This document shows, in pieces, positions 22,985 to 35,200 of a DNA stretch of 64,000 nucleotides. A program made the position numbers and the translations under genes. The notes under the pieces were generated by a model that worked only from the letters and a program-made list of their open reading frames with translations, was not told where the DNA came from and made no database searches. The stretch is from contig NMRA01000736.1 of assembly GCA_002633005.1 (NCBI GenBank), forward strand, positions 102,246 to 166,245, written 5' to 3'. Source of the DNA: Phoronis australis (lineage: Eukaryota > Phoronida > Phoronidae). The number at the start of each line of letters is the position of its first letter. Position 1 is the stretch's first letter.

Positions 22985-23350
22985 AGGAAGGTGGGGGGTG
23001 GTCAACAATTGGTCGGACTTCAAAACCAACTGGCTGGACTGCAAAACTCTATGACCGGTGTTCTAACTTGGTGGTCGCGGGAACTCAACACGCGATGTCC
23101 GTTACCTCAAAACCAGATGACACACCCAAAAACTGGTCGGCTGTTCCTAAAATGGATTGGCAGGTGCTTTAAAGCAATGGCCAAAAAATCACCGACCAAT
23201 TGGTTGTACATGTAACACCGGCCATCGTAGTTTTGGTCCAGCCAATTTACATGTAGTTTTTTGGGTGAGGACATCGCATTGTGAAGTTTTGACAACTCGT
23301 TCTTTACCTGCCATTTGGTTTTGCAGTCGAGCCGACTCTGGTTTTGAAGC
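22985..23350. mobile_element. Putative foldback element
   Basis: The left side (GGACTTCAAAACCAACTGGC, then TGGACTGCAAAACTC, about 23016-23050) is mirrored on the right (about 23318-23358; reverse complement GCTTCAAAACCAGAGTCGGC, then TCGACTGCAAAACC). Similarity is partial further inward. There is no coding sequence and the family is unknown. Confidence 0.4.
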
Positions 23351-24599
23351 ACGGGCAGAGCAACCAAGGTGTGGATGCATGAACGAGGACTTCCCAAAAA
23401 CAAAGTACCCGCGAGGGCTCTTCCAGAAACGAGAAATGTCAAAGCACCCCCGTCCCCTTGTGATTATCCAATATCAGAAAATGATTTTTATCCTGATACT
23501 AGAGAAGCAAAATTTTGATATCATATGCGGCATCGGGTATTTCCGAAAGAGGTCCCACCACCAGGAAAAGGCCCCGTGAAATCTCTTTCGGGATCGTTCC
23601 GCGTGTGTAATGCACGTGGCAAATGTACTTGATCTCTGTAAAGAATCCTAGTAAGTTGAACACTTACTAAAAAAATCTAAGTTTAACTTGTCTTACGAGA
23701 CAATCTGCCTGCAAAGTATAACTTCCTGTCAAAAGTTACCCGTTCAAGCCCCATACATATACATGTAGCTAAATGGGGGCACCATCGATGGGCAATAGAT
23801 GTTCCTAAAGAATCTCACACCCATTTTCCGAAAGACTTCCTCTGGCTCTTTTGGACGAATTGGGGCAATGGGATTTTTTACAATTTATTTATAAACATCA
23901 GTGAATGATACGGAAGCTAGCCATTTTTATACAAGTTTCGCTAAAAAATCAAATTTTCAAGTTTAATCCCGCACGTGTCATGCTTTTGCATGTAGAAGGC
24001 GACAACCGTTGGAGACTACGAACCAATGCAGTGCACTTAAAGATACTATATCCGTTTCATTTTAGTTTAGACCTTATAAAACGGTTTTCAACGCAAGTCA
24101 ATTCAGCCTACGCTTTTAGCCGAAATAATGCTCATGAAACACAACTCCAAACATTTTTGAACTTAACCGAATTTAATATCAGTTCATTAGTTTAATAATT
24201 TTTAGTGGCGCACAAAAACCTAATATGGACACCGTGCTGAGTGACAGCTGACTAATGCATGATGGGAAGTCACTCAACTGCCGTAACAACTCGGTTTCCG
24301 CGGAATCCCCGCCCACATTTTAAATCCTTAATAGAAGCAAACACGAACAGGACTGAAAGTTTAAAAGTGTTCATATACAAATTATGTACTGACGAAACTT
24401 ATCATGTGTTTTAAATTGATGGATGTAAAGGAAATAGTGTCTTTAAACGGTGGACATACAAAATCTATAAAGTGTTTTCAACAGTTTTAAATTGGTTCTC
24501 GGTCCAAAGTCGGTGGGTAGTTAGACAGAATCAGAATTGTGCACCTGAAAGCTGCACTCAGTACTTTCCAGATGCTCGACACGCCGTTTTGTTACAAAT
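23351..24599. other. Non-coding stretch
   Basis: No exon or repeat recognised. Confidence 0.35.
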
Positions 24600-24886
24600 A
24601 CCTCAAAATAAATAAGGTAATTATTCGTATCAAAAAGGAATAGGTTGATGGTTTCAAATGGTTATCAAACTTAGTGAAACTACGTCGTAGAAATCCCGAT
24701 AAACCTTTCACGTAAGGAATCACAACCAAATTCTCACGATCAAGACTTTTCTTCTTATGAGTAGCTCTCGATAATTCCATTTTTTCGAACGTCCATTTAG
24801 GATAAACAAAGCCTGAAAGAGCTGAGTTGACGTGTTCCATTTTTGTGACGCAATCCTCCTCACCGGGCACCAGCGTGTGGTTCCTG
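24600..24886 (-). mobile_element. Penelope-like element fragment, left arm of a hairpin
   Basis: The minus strand encodes, in one frame, a peptide typical of the end of the Penelope-like reverse transcriptase: EEDCVTKMEHVNSAL, YPKWTFEKM, and LVVIPYVKGLSGFLRRSFTK followed by FDNHLKP. It is a partial copy only. It meets the plus-strand copy starting at 24903 head to head around a 16-base loop (24887-24902), so the two arms form a hairpin of about 290 bp per arm. Confidence 0.75.
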
Positions 24887-24902
24887 CATAAATACTTTAT
24901 GA

Positions 24903-25620
24903 CAGGAACCGCACTCTGGTGTCCATTGCGGAGGATCACGTCACAGAAACGGAACACATCAACTCAGTTCTGCCGGACTGGGGTTAACCTAAATGGGCGT
25001 TCGAAAAGTTCTCTAAGAGAATGTAATTACCGAGAGCTACTTCTGATGAAAAAAGACTTGATCGCCAGATTATGGTTGTAATCTCTTACGTGACAGGCAC
25101 TTTGGAATCCCTAAGACGTACTTTCGCTAAATTTGATATCAGCACTGCGTTCAAACCCATTTCTAGACTACGTAAGTAATTGGTGCACCCGAACGACTCG
25201 CGTACTAAAGAGGGATGTAGTGATTTTGCTTATAACATCCTTTCTGCGTCGTGCAAGAGTGTTTGTATTTGTGAAACTGGTAGACATTTTGGTTATAGAA
25301 TGGCTGAGCATTAAGACGACGTTGAGGACATGACCGGTACATAACTTTTACCAGATTGACCAGGAAAGCCTCTTTCAGTGAATTTTACAAATCAGCTATC
25401 GCTAATCCCGCAAGAAAACAAGTATGTGATTGATGGGGGAAATAACTGATACTGAAAGTGACACTAGAAAAAGAAGAATAGGGGAACCCGTCTGCAATAG
25501 AAAATAACCAAATGTCATGAACAGAGACAATGGTGCATTTAAACCTTCCCAGTTAATGGCGTGACCTTGACCACCACTGCGTCGCAGGGTCATACTGAGG
25601 AAGGAAGCATTCAGCATCGA
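24903..25620 (+). mobile_element. Penelope-like element remnant: RT end plus GIY-YIG endonuclease
   Basis: The plus strand, through several frameshifts and stops, encodes the same RT end as the opposed arm (VTETEHINSVLPDWG, PKWAFEKF, YVTGTLESLRRTFAKFD, TAFKP, LVHPND) and then continues into the GIY-YIG endonuclease: FAYNILSASCKSVCICETGR, HFGYRMAEH, SEFYKSAIA and, near the end, MNRDNGAFKPSQ at about 25518-25553. Fusion of RT and GIY-YIG is diagnostic of Penelope-like elements. The copy is truncated at its 5' end and inactive. Confidence 0.8.
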
Positions 25621-28560
25621 CTTTCGAAAACATCTGCCGTTTAATGCTTAATTTGCTGGATTTTCACAAGTTTCTTTTCATTTTTCAAACGAAGTAGTGT
25701 GATAGTTATTTTATAAATACCGCATGTACATGTACATTCCTAATTGCTGCATGAGCTGCCAAACTAAGAGATGTCAGTTACATCCTCATTTTGTTAACAG
25801 ATAATATTTACGCTAAATTACACTTTTATGTTAAAAATGTAAGCGAACTTCAAAATGCTACAAATTTTTGATGTTACGTCAACTTCTACCTTTCCTTCAA
25901 ATAACTTTCGGCTCACCAAAAACGAATGATTACATGGTGGCCAGTTGTTAGACTATAGATGAAGACAGGGAACAAAGAGACATATTGCTAATAAACTCCA
26001 TGAAGACATGTTGGGTATTTCTAAGTTCTTCCTCGTTGCAAAAAATAGAAATTCCTAGAAATTCCAAAAAATTACAAGTACCGGTCGGTGTGGGATATAA
26101 TCACAGAGCTCGGGAGCTTACTTTATTCCTTGTAAGGTCTTTCAAAGTATTCAAATCAGCTTGCGAAGGCCATAACGATTACGTCGAAACTAACGAAGCA
26201 CGTGATTGGCCCTTGGAGACATTGCCAGTCGCTGAAATCCAACCACTGAGATAAATTGTCCAAGTAACTCAAATTTTCTCTCAATGGTTTCCAAACAGGC
26301 TGGTAATTAGCTTATGAACAAATTTCCTAGATTGTGACCGTTAGTCGGAAACAGGTGAATTGCATGGCTGAATAATTTCATAATCACTGTCACAAGTTCA
26401 ATTTCCGATTATGTACAGGCGATAAAAATTGATTAGCAAGGTGTATAGAGAACTAAATATCGATTAAATTGACCAGAGAATGAAGAAATTTCTAACTTAC
26501 TGTTGCCAGCCAGGTTTTGACGTGGAAGACTTGATTTTACGTATACCGCCTTGCACCGATGTGGAAAAAACTGACTACGCGGTGCTATAAGCAACAATAA
26601 AAGTATACGTATTGCCTTTTTCGTTGTCTCACATTCTCCATATGGCAAGCTTAACTAATCTGCTAGGTACTGTGTGAGACTACAGGTGTACTGCCCTCAG
26701 CTGTATCTACTAAGATAAAAACCACGGACGAATATTTACAAATCTAATTTCGTAAAACTCGTCCCAGTTATTTCTGTCAAACCAAATTGAACTTAATGGC
26801 TTTGCGCTCCCATGTTGCCAGAAAATATTTGATCCTGGCGCTGTAAATTATTGGTGAGCAAGGCACACCCTGCTTTCCTCAAACTATGCTAGGTACCTCT
26901 TATGCTTGTAAACTCAAACTTCACGTGCAATGCACATGACTTGTGCAGTAAATGCTTGTACATGCATCAAACTTTTATGTTCGCCATATGCTCCGAGATG
27001 ATCAGAGACCATGCATCAGCGAAGTTCAGTTTCCAGCAATAAAAAGGAGAGTGAGGTTAACCAAAATGTTCGTTTAGTATGGCGTTAACATGAGGATAAC
27101 GCTCAGAAAAGACGGGCACAAAAGAAAACGCGACCAGGAGTATCTGACAAACTGTGCGCAGTGAAGTTTATTTAGGCTACGCAAAGTGTATAAAAATATC
27201 AATTATTAAGTGCCACCATTTTCACAGCACATGCCTGTTGATAGATGAATTCTTGGTGCGAATCCAGGTACCTTTCAGACAAGTGGAAATTGCCAACAAT
27301 CTAGTTGATAATGATACATTTTGGCCTGAATTTCCGGAATCTAGAGTGAATCGCACTTTTTGGTCATTTTGGCATCTTATTTTTCCGGTGGACGCAGCAA
27401 GGTAAAAACACATGGTTTTGTTAATTAAATTCATCTTTTTGTGAAAGCCCCAAAGTGCAGTCATAGTTTGTCAGTTTATCTTTTTGCCAGTACTAGAGAT
27501 AGAATGCAAACTACGGCTTTCATTGGCCTACATGTACAGTAGATCAGTGACAACGTCAAGTCAGCCACTTAAACTGTGGCCGTAGTACAAAACTGCAGTA
27601 TCCCCACACACATGCAATTAGCTGTTCGCACCCGCGAGGTAGGTCATTGGTGCAAAGGTCACCTATTTGCGAATTTTTTGTTTTCACGTTTTGGTTTAGG
27701 GGAGACAACTCGGAAACTTTACGATATCCACTTCAGTCAAGCTGTGTCTAAGGTCTTCTTGTGTTGAAAATTTGGAACATTGGAAAATAATTTGTGTAGC
27801 CCATTCAAGCTTGAATTCGACTCATTTTGATGGTGTACAACTTGTCTCCTGGAAACCAATAGCCCAAATCATATTATTAATATTACGTTAACACTTTTAA
27901 GTCAAAATTTCATTTTAGGAAAGGTACATGTACATTCATAGCAAAATAACCCCTCGGTCAATTTTAATGAAACCTTTTTTCAATGAAAACTTCAACAGTC
28001 TTTTTGTTTGTTTTTTTTGACAAATCGAACCGCAAAGTGTATACTAAGGTCTTTCCTAAAAATAGAAGTCTTGTTCGTCTTTGTTGCATTACGCAAATAC
28101 CAGGCCTACATATCAAAAATCCTTAAAGCGTTTTCGAGAATGATGAAAAAATATTAAGTTCAGCGAAATCCACAGAGCCGTTTTCGGGTACTAGTGTCCC
28201 TATGTTCAAATTAAAACCTAACTTCAACGGAATTTTGTTGTTTTAGGGGTATTGGGATAACGAGATACTGTAGTCCTAGCAAAGCCTTAGCAAAATAAGA
28301 GAACGCGAGTTCTATCACGCATATGATAGGTGAAGCTGCCTTTTCGTGCCATGGCCCATGGTGCGTCACTAATACGAGATCCGAGCATAAACAACAAAAG
28401 ATTGTATTGAAAAGGCGTCTAACTAGAACACCATTGTTCGCGGGTGTTATTCACAGCTGTTTGAATTAAAAGGTGCTTCTCGCGGTGACGTAGACGAAAG
28501 CAAGCCAATACGCCTAACAGTTCGTTACATTTGGCAATTTATGGCAATAGTTGAGTTGAA
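25621..28560. other. Long non-coding stretch
   Basis: About 2.9 kb without a supportable gene or structured repeat. TACATGTA palindromes at about 25727, 27530 and 27925. Confidence 0.4.
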
Positions 28561-28584
28561 AACCTTCATAAAGAGACTGGTATA

Positions 28585-29224
28585 ATGAAAATTCACACAA
28601 GACATCAATTCCTATCTGCTTGTTGTAGGTACAAATGTTTTAAAGGTCTTGTCCCATCTTACTTACATGTATATGCTAAGTTTAAGTTGACTACTAATAC
28701 TAGGTCCTCATCATCATCTGATTTCAATCTTCCTAAACGCAGAAGTGAAACTGGGAAACATCATCTTCCTACAGCGGGCACTTTTTATTGAACTCTCTCC
28801 CTGCAGGTGCCAAATCTACATCATCCTTTCTAACCTTTAAAAGAATTATAAGAAATAGATTTAACTTTATGTAGTGTGTAAGAATTGCATGTTTATACAT
28901 TTGTTATTTATATAATGTCTTACTTTTATTAATTATTTATTGCCTGTTTTTAATTTTTTATATTTATATTTCAGTTAATTATCTTGTCTTAATTTCTTTA
29001 TCTTCCATTTATCATATTTTATTTTTTATTTTGCTTCATCAGTCTTTCCATTTTAATTTTTTATTCTTTGCTTATTACTTAAATTTGTCTTTCATTTTGT
29101 AATTCTGTTTTTGTCTTACTATCTGTTTGTTTTTACTGAGGGCCCCCATGGAAAGCAATGTGAACTGATGGGGCTACCCTCATTGTAAATATTACATTAA
29201 TAAATAATAAAAAATAAATAAATA
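28585..29224 (+). mobile_element. 3' end of a non-LTR retrotransposon (CR1/L2/jockey-like)
   Basis: The frame from 28585 encodes the usual C-terminal end of a LINE reverse transcriptase (YKCFKGLVPSYL, TRSSSSSDFNLPKRRSETGK). A one-base deletion near 28786 shifts the frame; the next frame reads NSLPAGAKSTSSFLTFKRII to a stop at 28872. A T-rich 3'UTR follows, then GGGCCCCCATGGAAAGCAAT, GATGGGGCTACCCTC and an (AAATA)n-type tail ending near 29224. The copy is 5'-truncated and dead. The clade is judged by eye. Confidence 0.75.
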
Positions 29225-30889
29225 AGTGGGCTCATGGTAATACTCTTAACATACTGAAGAAACCAAATTTACAGGTGTTACCTTTCAAGGTAAGCTTTAA
29301 GTCGATTTCCCGAAGCCGAGAAGAGGCCGATTGCACTGCTACGAGTGAAAATTTCAAGGTCTTCGGTTATTTATTCAGTGAAAATTGTTTTCAGTCAATA
29401 TAACCTCCAGTATACATGCCTTAAACCATGCTAGCTATTTTAACCTTCAGTCGCAATGTCAACTGAATTTAACAGTGGGTCAAATGTTCATTGCTATGCA
29501 AACCACGCGCCGGGAAACTGATACGAAATGTATTTTGCTAGACATTTGTGAAATATTGTAAAAATGGCCAATTTTTGTGAATATGGTTTGAGATATCCTT
29601 AAAACCAAATCAGTTTCAAAGCAGCTAGTATAACCTTTGTGGCGCTAAGTCGACGAACTGAGTGCCATAGCTTCAATTCGCGATTTAGTTTCCAGAAAGA
29701 AACGATGTCCATAGAGTCTCTGAAAGAGCTTTGCATTTAATGCAAGATGCAATGTCACTCATTCGTATTCAGCAGTCCGATTTGCAAGCTGTTTAAAGCG
29801 ACTTTAAGCTACAGGTGTCTGATTGTATTAACCTATTTCATTCCTGGTTGCCAACAGCATGTATTCACTGATTTAAATGAATTTTACATTAATGCCTTGC
29901 GATTATCGCATAACCAGCAGTGCCATTTCAGTCACGTGATTTGCTTGGGAATTGATACCACATCTTTATTTTCTTGCGGGTGTTCATAATAGAGAGAACG
30001 TATTGTTGTATTCAAAAAGGATTTTCCGTATGAAAGTAAATAATGAATTTTTTCCGTCTTCTCTTTATTTACATTTATTCCAGAATGACCTTCGTTGAGA
30101 TTTTTATTACAACTGAACGTGTGGTTCCATATCCAAGGAAATTCAGGTATATTGTTTCTCAAAAACAACAGTCTACCAGTTATCTGAATCTCTTTATGCA
30201 TCCCTGCGATTTTTGCTCTTACCTCCAGCTTAAAATGTCAATTTGGAATAGATAGATGATAATTCAAATTTGCAAATCCTTACTTTTTACCATTTCAGAT
30301 TGCTTCTTAATTATTTGGACTTAAAACTAGACAAGTTTTCATATTTTTTTCAAGAGACATTGTCAAATTTCAATTGAAAAAATGACTACGTCAAAAATAG
30401 TCGATCACACGATCACGGCTAGCCACCTTATTGGTCAAACTCGGGTTCAGCAACTTTAAAGAATACTTAACCCACGTTTGTTCGACATAAACAGCAAACT
30501 TTCCATCTTGCCGTGAGATATAAGGCAATGCCATGTAACTCTCTTTGGCACCCAAAATGTTGAAACAAATATGAAAACTCCTTACAATGTCTGTTACACC
30601 GCCAAGCATGACTAACGATCAACTCAAGGCGAGTATACGTGACAACTTTGGGGGGAGACCGTACAACTGCATGCATCACCAAATCACATGATCCATAATA
30701 TATGGCACGGTGTGAAACCGCTGTTGGTCGAATACTGTCAAATGAGAGACCAAAGGTGGTTTATTAGCAGTTGACGGGAACGAGGATTGACTAAAATCAC
30801 CAAAATTCAGGATTGTGTATGCTTTTAAGTAAACTCTTAGTGAAAGCTGTTGTGATGGAATTTGTACGGGCGGATGTGGCTATAGAAAC
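29225..30889. other. Non-coding stretch
   Basis: No gene recognised. Minus-strand frames at 30391-30682 are weakly protein-like (YMALPYISRQDGKFAVYVEQ) but show no domain and no clear splice sites. Confidence 0.35.
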
Positions 30890-31303
30890 ATGTCATCTGA
30901 GGGGGAAGTTAAAACAACAATTAGTATTTTGGTAGGCCACGCTCCGGCTCCCAACATGATGCCTGGAATTCAACTACAAGACATCGCCGAAGCTGGGTTG
31001 TTTGGTTTTGTATACACAGTTCTGCCCTTACTGGCAATTATTTATAATCCTAACCTCGGCAAGTTCAATCCAGCTGCTAGCCTCCTAGCGTCTGACCTAG
31101 TTCAAAGATCTATAAAATCTTTGCCCAGTTTGCGGATTTCTATCAATCTTGAAGCGCAAATCTTAATTTCAAATCCAAACTGGTCAATTGAAACCTTGTG
31201 TAACAGGGCTATACGACGGGCTAATCGGATCATTGAGTATAATACCTTCGCTGTACTGTCCATTCGCGCATTCAGGCCATGGGCCTTTATACGAAACACC
31301 TAG
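30890..31303 (+). CDS. Hypothetical open reading frame, 137 codons
   Basis: An ATG-initiated frame, longer than most open frames in the non-coding regions, encodes MSSEGEVKTTISILVGH..., with a hydrophobic stretch GLFGFVYTVLPLLAIIY at about residues 37-53. A donor-like GTGAGT overlaps the stop region (about 31304), so it could instead be an exon. No family recognised, no upstream acceptor or promoter evident. It may be chance. Confidence 0.2.
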   Translation: MSSEGEVKTTISILVGHAPAPNMMPGIQLQDIAEAGLFGFVYTVLPLLAIIYNPNLGKFNPAASLLASDLVQRSIKSLPSLRISINLEAQILISNPNWSIETLCNRAIRRANRIIEYNTFAVLSIRAFRPWAFIRNT

Positions 31304-34300
31304 TGAGTAAAACAGAGTAGCAAATATTTAGAAGCGCTAAACAACGCCCAATTCTCTTCACAGGCGTAAGTTCTATCTTCCAAACCAACGTCATGACGTT
31401 TTTATGCTTTATTTAAATTGGTTTCACGTGCATTAGAGCCAGGAATTTCCCTGTTGGCTACACTGCCCTGACGACTGAAACAGTGAAAAACGGGCCTGGA
31501 CTGAAGCAAGAACAGAATGGCAGCTCTTCTCGCGATGAAGGTTAGAAAGCAGGTCTAATGGGGTAAATGAACGAAACCAAACATATTTTATGACAGCAAA
31601 AGTGGCCTAAATGAAAAGTTCATTTCTGACAGGGGGCCCTGATACGTTACCCTTGTAAATATTTCGTCAGTAAAACTTGAGGTGGGATTTAAAACGAATG
31701 ACATTAATATTTATTCGATTTGACCTTTAAATTTATAAATGGTAAGTGGTAACAATGTAAAAAATCTCGTCAAATGCGCAAGGGTTAGCTGCAAGCACCT
31801 GAATGTCTGCATATGCACGTGCATGCGGTAGACGACTTGGGTTACTTTTCGAAATAACGTATTATTTCGTATCTAGGCGCATGAACTTAAATACGCACAC
31901 CCATGTTTATGCTGAAGTTGCTCTCATTTTGTATATTAAAATGCATATATGTCTGACTAGAAATTCCAAATACTTCTCCAAAACGAAGCAAACTGAACAA
32001 CGTAAAATTAATTCACAGTGCCAAAGACGGTAAACCTAAGTCAAATATCTGTAACGCACATGAATGACAAATTCATTTACAGAAGCCTATTTATACCCAA
32101 ACAACCGCAACACTATTTTCTGGTGAGCTTGAAACCGGTGACATTTCTTGAAGTTTGTAAGTCTGAAGAGGTTTCGATGAGAAGCAAGGGTTTTTAGTGT
32201 AAACTTACTTTTAGTAATAATGCAGGCATGCGATTAGTAACGCTGGGACCTAGATAAAACCTAGTCAGTCATGTTCTCTTTGAACTACACGGCAATGTCT
32301 CGAGTGATCTCGCGAAGTCTTGCTTTTTGACGAGGTCCTAGCGTTACTGAACGGGAGGTAGATCTTAGCGATACAAAACTGCATTATAGTATCCATGGAG
32401 CATAAGGTACACGTGTGTCTCAAAATTAGGAGAAAACATTCAAACATTTGGCAATTCAGTAGACTTTACTGTCGCGTTTTGTTAAATCCATCGGTGTATC
32501 AAAAGTCAGTCAGGTGGAACCTGTCAACCTAGTAAGACAGTCAGATGGCATCGAAAATACAAGCAGGTACAAAAAATAAAAATGTGTTTTACTCAAACAT
32601 GACTAACTAAGTATTTTATTATTTATTTATTTTCTTGTATATTATTGTTACATCTTCATGTAGTCATTAAATGTCACGTCGCGTATGGTCGTATGCGCAG
32701 CAAGTGTGCGTGCGCGTACAATTCAATGCGGCGTAATTTGCAAATCCGTGAATGATCACTTATTTAGCTTGTAGTATATTCATAGAAAGCACATTCTTCA
32801 CTTCTGACAAAAAAGAATTGACACTGGTCAAACTTGTATTATAAATTACAAACCACGTCAATCCGAAAACGTTGGCATATTAGTGCAATATAAGTTATGA
32901 AATACTAGTTTGAAATCTCAGATATTGCGGATTACAAGAAATTCAAGCTTTCGTTCTTAGACGTCCCATTTCAGCTGTATCATTAATACAAATCAAATGT
33001 AATCGATACTCTTCCAGCCTACCAATCCATTTCCCTTCCCCGGCCATCACCAAGTGGACACAATAACGATCTAGAAGAAACTCAATGTCCTTTCTGTCTA
33101 ACATTAAGAGGAAATACTGCTCTGTGTAGATAATTAGAAATTGTATGGATTAAATTTTGACTGACGCTTGCTTCAGATTAATAGTTCACTACTCAAATTA
33201 ACGTTAAGAAATCAATGAAACCCTGGGATAAGTTGCACTACAATTTCTTAAATCGGAGATTGAGCGGAAACGCCGTCACATTTCTAACTGTTTTCAGTTA
33301 CAGTGTACATGTATAGCCTCCATAATGTTCAATTGGCATGAACGAACCTAATTTCCCGGGTTCCCAGAACTTACGCCATAATCATGTCGCGTTATGCCCG
33401 GATGTTACAACACCCATTCATAGACGCGGGTGTAACATGTGTCATTCATTGTCGAGTTTGAGTGTCAAAATGTTGTTGCTTTATGCGCAAGTGACTGTGA
33501 CAACTTTAGCACAAATCAAATTGACATTAAGATGAGACTACAAGGACCCCTGTAACTGACACATTTTTACTTGTTTGTTAAATTCCACTGCAACATGAAT
33601 GTTTCTGATGAGTGTTGCCGCATACTCCCTGTGGTCGAATTTTTCATCGTGCATGTTTCATAATCATCCAATATAACTTCTAACTCTATTTTTCACGTTA
33701 CTGCTCTGTTACATGAAATGACGTCAGTGTTCCTTTCACGTCTACTTGTTTCACAAAGATGAAAGTTTACAGTTCGGTTAGTTGTTTTTAAAAGTCAGAA
33801 GTCCTAGTTGTTTTTTAAACAAGTATTGCTTCAAGAAGTTTGCCCTTTCCAACAATAATCCTCAAAATGCATTTTTTGCCGTAAGACCGCTTTTGTCCAT
33901 TCAATATGGCCAGTATGTACGGTCAACATACTTCAGGCGTAAATTTGATATATTGTCGTTCCTGGTCCATAGTGCAGCGCATTGTGTTCTGCGCTTCGCA
34001 TACCTATTGTCTTGGATCACGTCCCTTTATATTGGAAACCAAAAATAGCGAGAAAAAAATCTCTTCCGCGAATTTTCGGGTTGTTAACCGGTAAGCAGAT
34101 AACACCCCTGGTATTTCTTATCTGTCAGTTATAAACATAGTTCCTGACCGTGATGATTGCCTCGCTGTGAAATTACCAGGGGTTACGGAGCAATCCTCAG
34201 CAGAATTCCTCACATATCGTGATGTCGGATTTCTGTCAGAATATATGTTCAACGTCAAACTACCATCCAGCTTAGATTACAAATGCAGGAAAATTTGAGT

Positions 34301-34353
34301 CAAGTTTTCCTCAAACACTAAACTGAACTGTGTAGTTCGTCCTCAAACAAATC
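31304..34353. other. Long non-coding stretch
   Basis: About 3 kb with no supportable exon, RNA gene or patterned repeat. Confidence 0.4.
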
Positions 34354-34408
34354 GACACATACATGTACATGTACATAGTTACATACAGATACATACATAC
34401 ACACACAG
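34354..34408. repeat. ACAT/CA-rich microsatellite-like tract
   Basis: Consecutive ACATGT, ACATAC and CACACA units (TACATGTACATGTACAT, then ATACATACATACACACACAG) form an impure simple repeat. Confidence 0.7.
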
Positions 34409-35052
34409 ATCCCAAATTTGGTTAAATTCGGATTACCTTATCTCTGCAGACTCATCGGATTCATACCAAACTTTAACATACACTGCACTATGCTTTGTAC
34501 ATTGTTCTCCAAACGTTCTATAAGAAATCGCCAAGTAATCCGCTCTCACAAGACGAGCTGCCAAAAACAAGACTGGTGAATTTTATGAAACGGTAGAAAG
34601 TTGCATAAAACGTGAACGAAACGATAATTTAAAAATTTCAACAGCGTTTTTGACATTTAGTCATTTATATGAAACAGCATTTATGTCATGTTTTGGTGTG
34701 TTTTGCACTGAAAAGACCTGAATTCTTTTCACTTTTAGATGATATTTTCTTTTGCTGAAGTAAATTGTTCTGTTTTGTAGGCGTTTGGCTGAATGTGCAG
34801 GTTTTTTGCTGTGTTGAGAAATTTAGATCTGCTTAAATATCAGTTTTTGAAGAGAACCGAGATTTTCATATAATTACGTTACAGACGGTCTTGTTTAACA
34901 GCTCAGTAATTCAACGGTCATTTAATTAGAATTATTATAAAACATCGACACAGGGGCTATTTTCATTCTGTTTTTATTTTTAATTTCCCAGAAGTGTACA
35001 AAGACAATCATCACCTCTTTGAAGAAACTTCGCTCAAAATCACGATAGAAAT
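34409..35052. other. Non-coding stretch
   Basis: Nothing recognised. Confidence 0.35.
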
Positions 35053-35200
35053 CAGTGGCGGATTTAGGGAGGGACAAGGGGGCCATGGACCCCCTAAAAT
35101 TCTCCCATATTTCATTTGGCAGTTCGGGGGTGCGAATGTCGGACGGGGCAAAATTCTGGCTAATATTATGCCCTGCCTCCCAACTCCTGGATCCGCCCCT
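35053..35200 (+). mobile_element. hAT-like MITE, about 148 bp, with flanking TAGAAAT repeats
   Basis: Begins CAGTGGCGGATTTAGGG and ends CTCCTGGATCCGCCCCT. Interior blocks (CCCCCTAAAATT, CCCATATTTCATTTGGC, TTCGGGGGTGCGAATGTC, CTGGCTAATATTATGCCCTG) are shared with the copy at 43027. TAGAAAT occurs on both sides, consistent with an 8-bp target duplication with slight decay. Confidence 0.75.

Noticed and set aside
23157-23579. 140-codon plus-strand frame
   Set aside because: Overlaps the foldback element and is antisense to another open frame; composition looks random.
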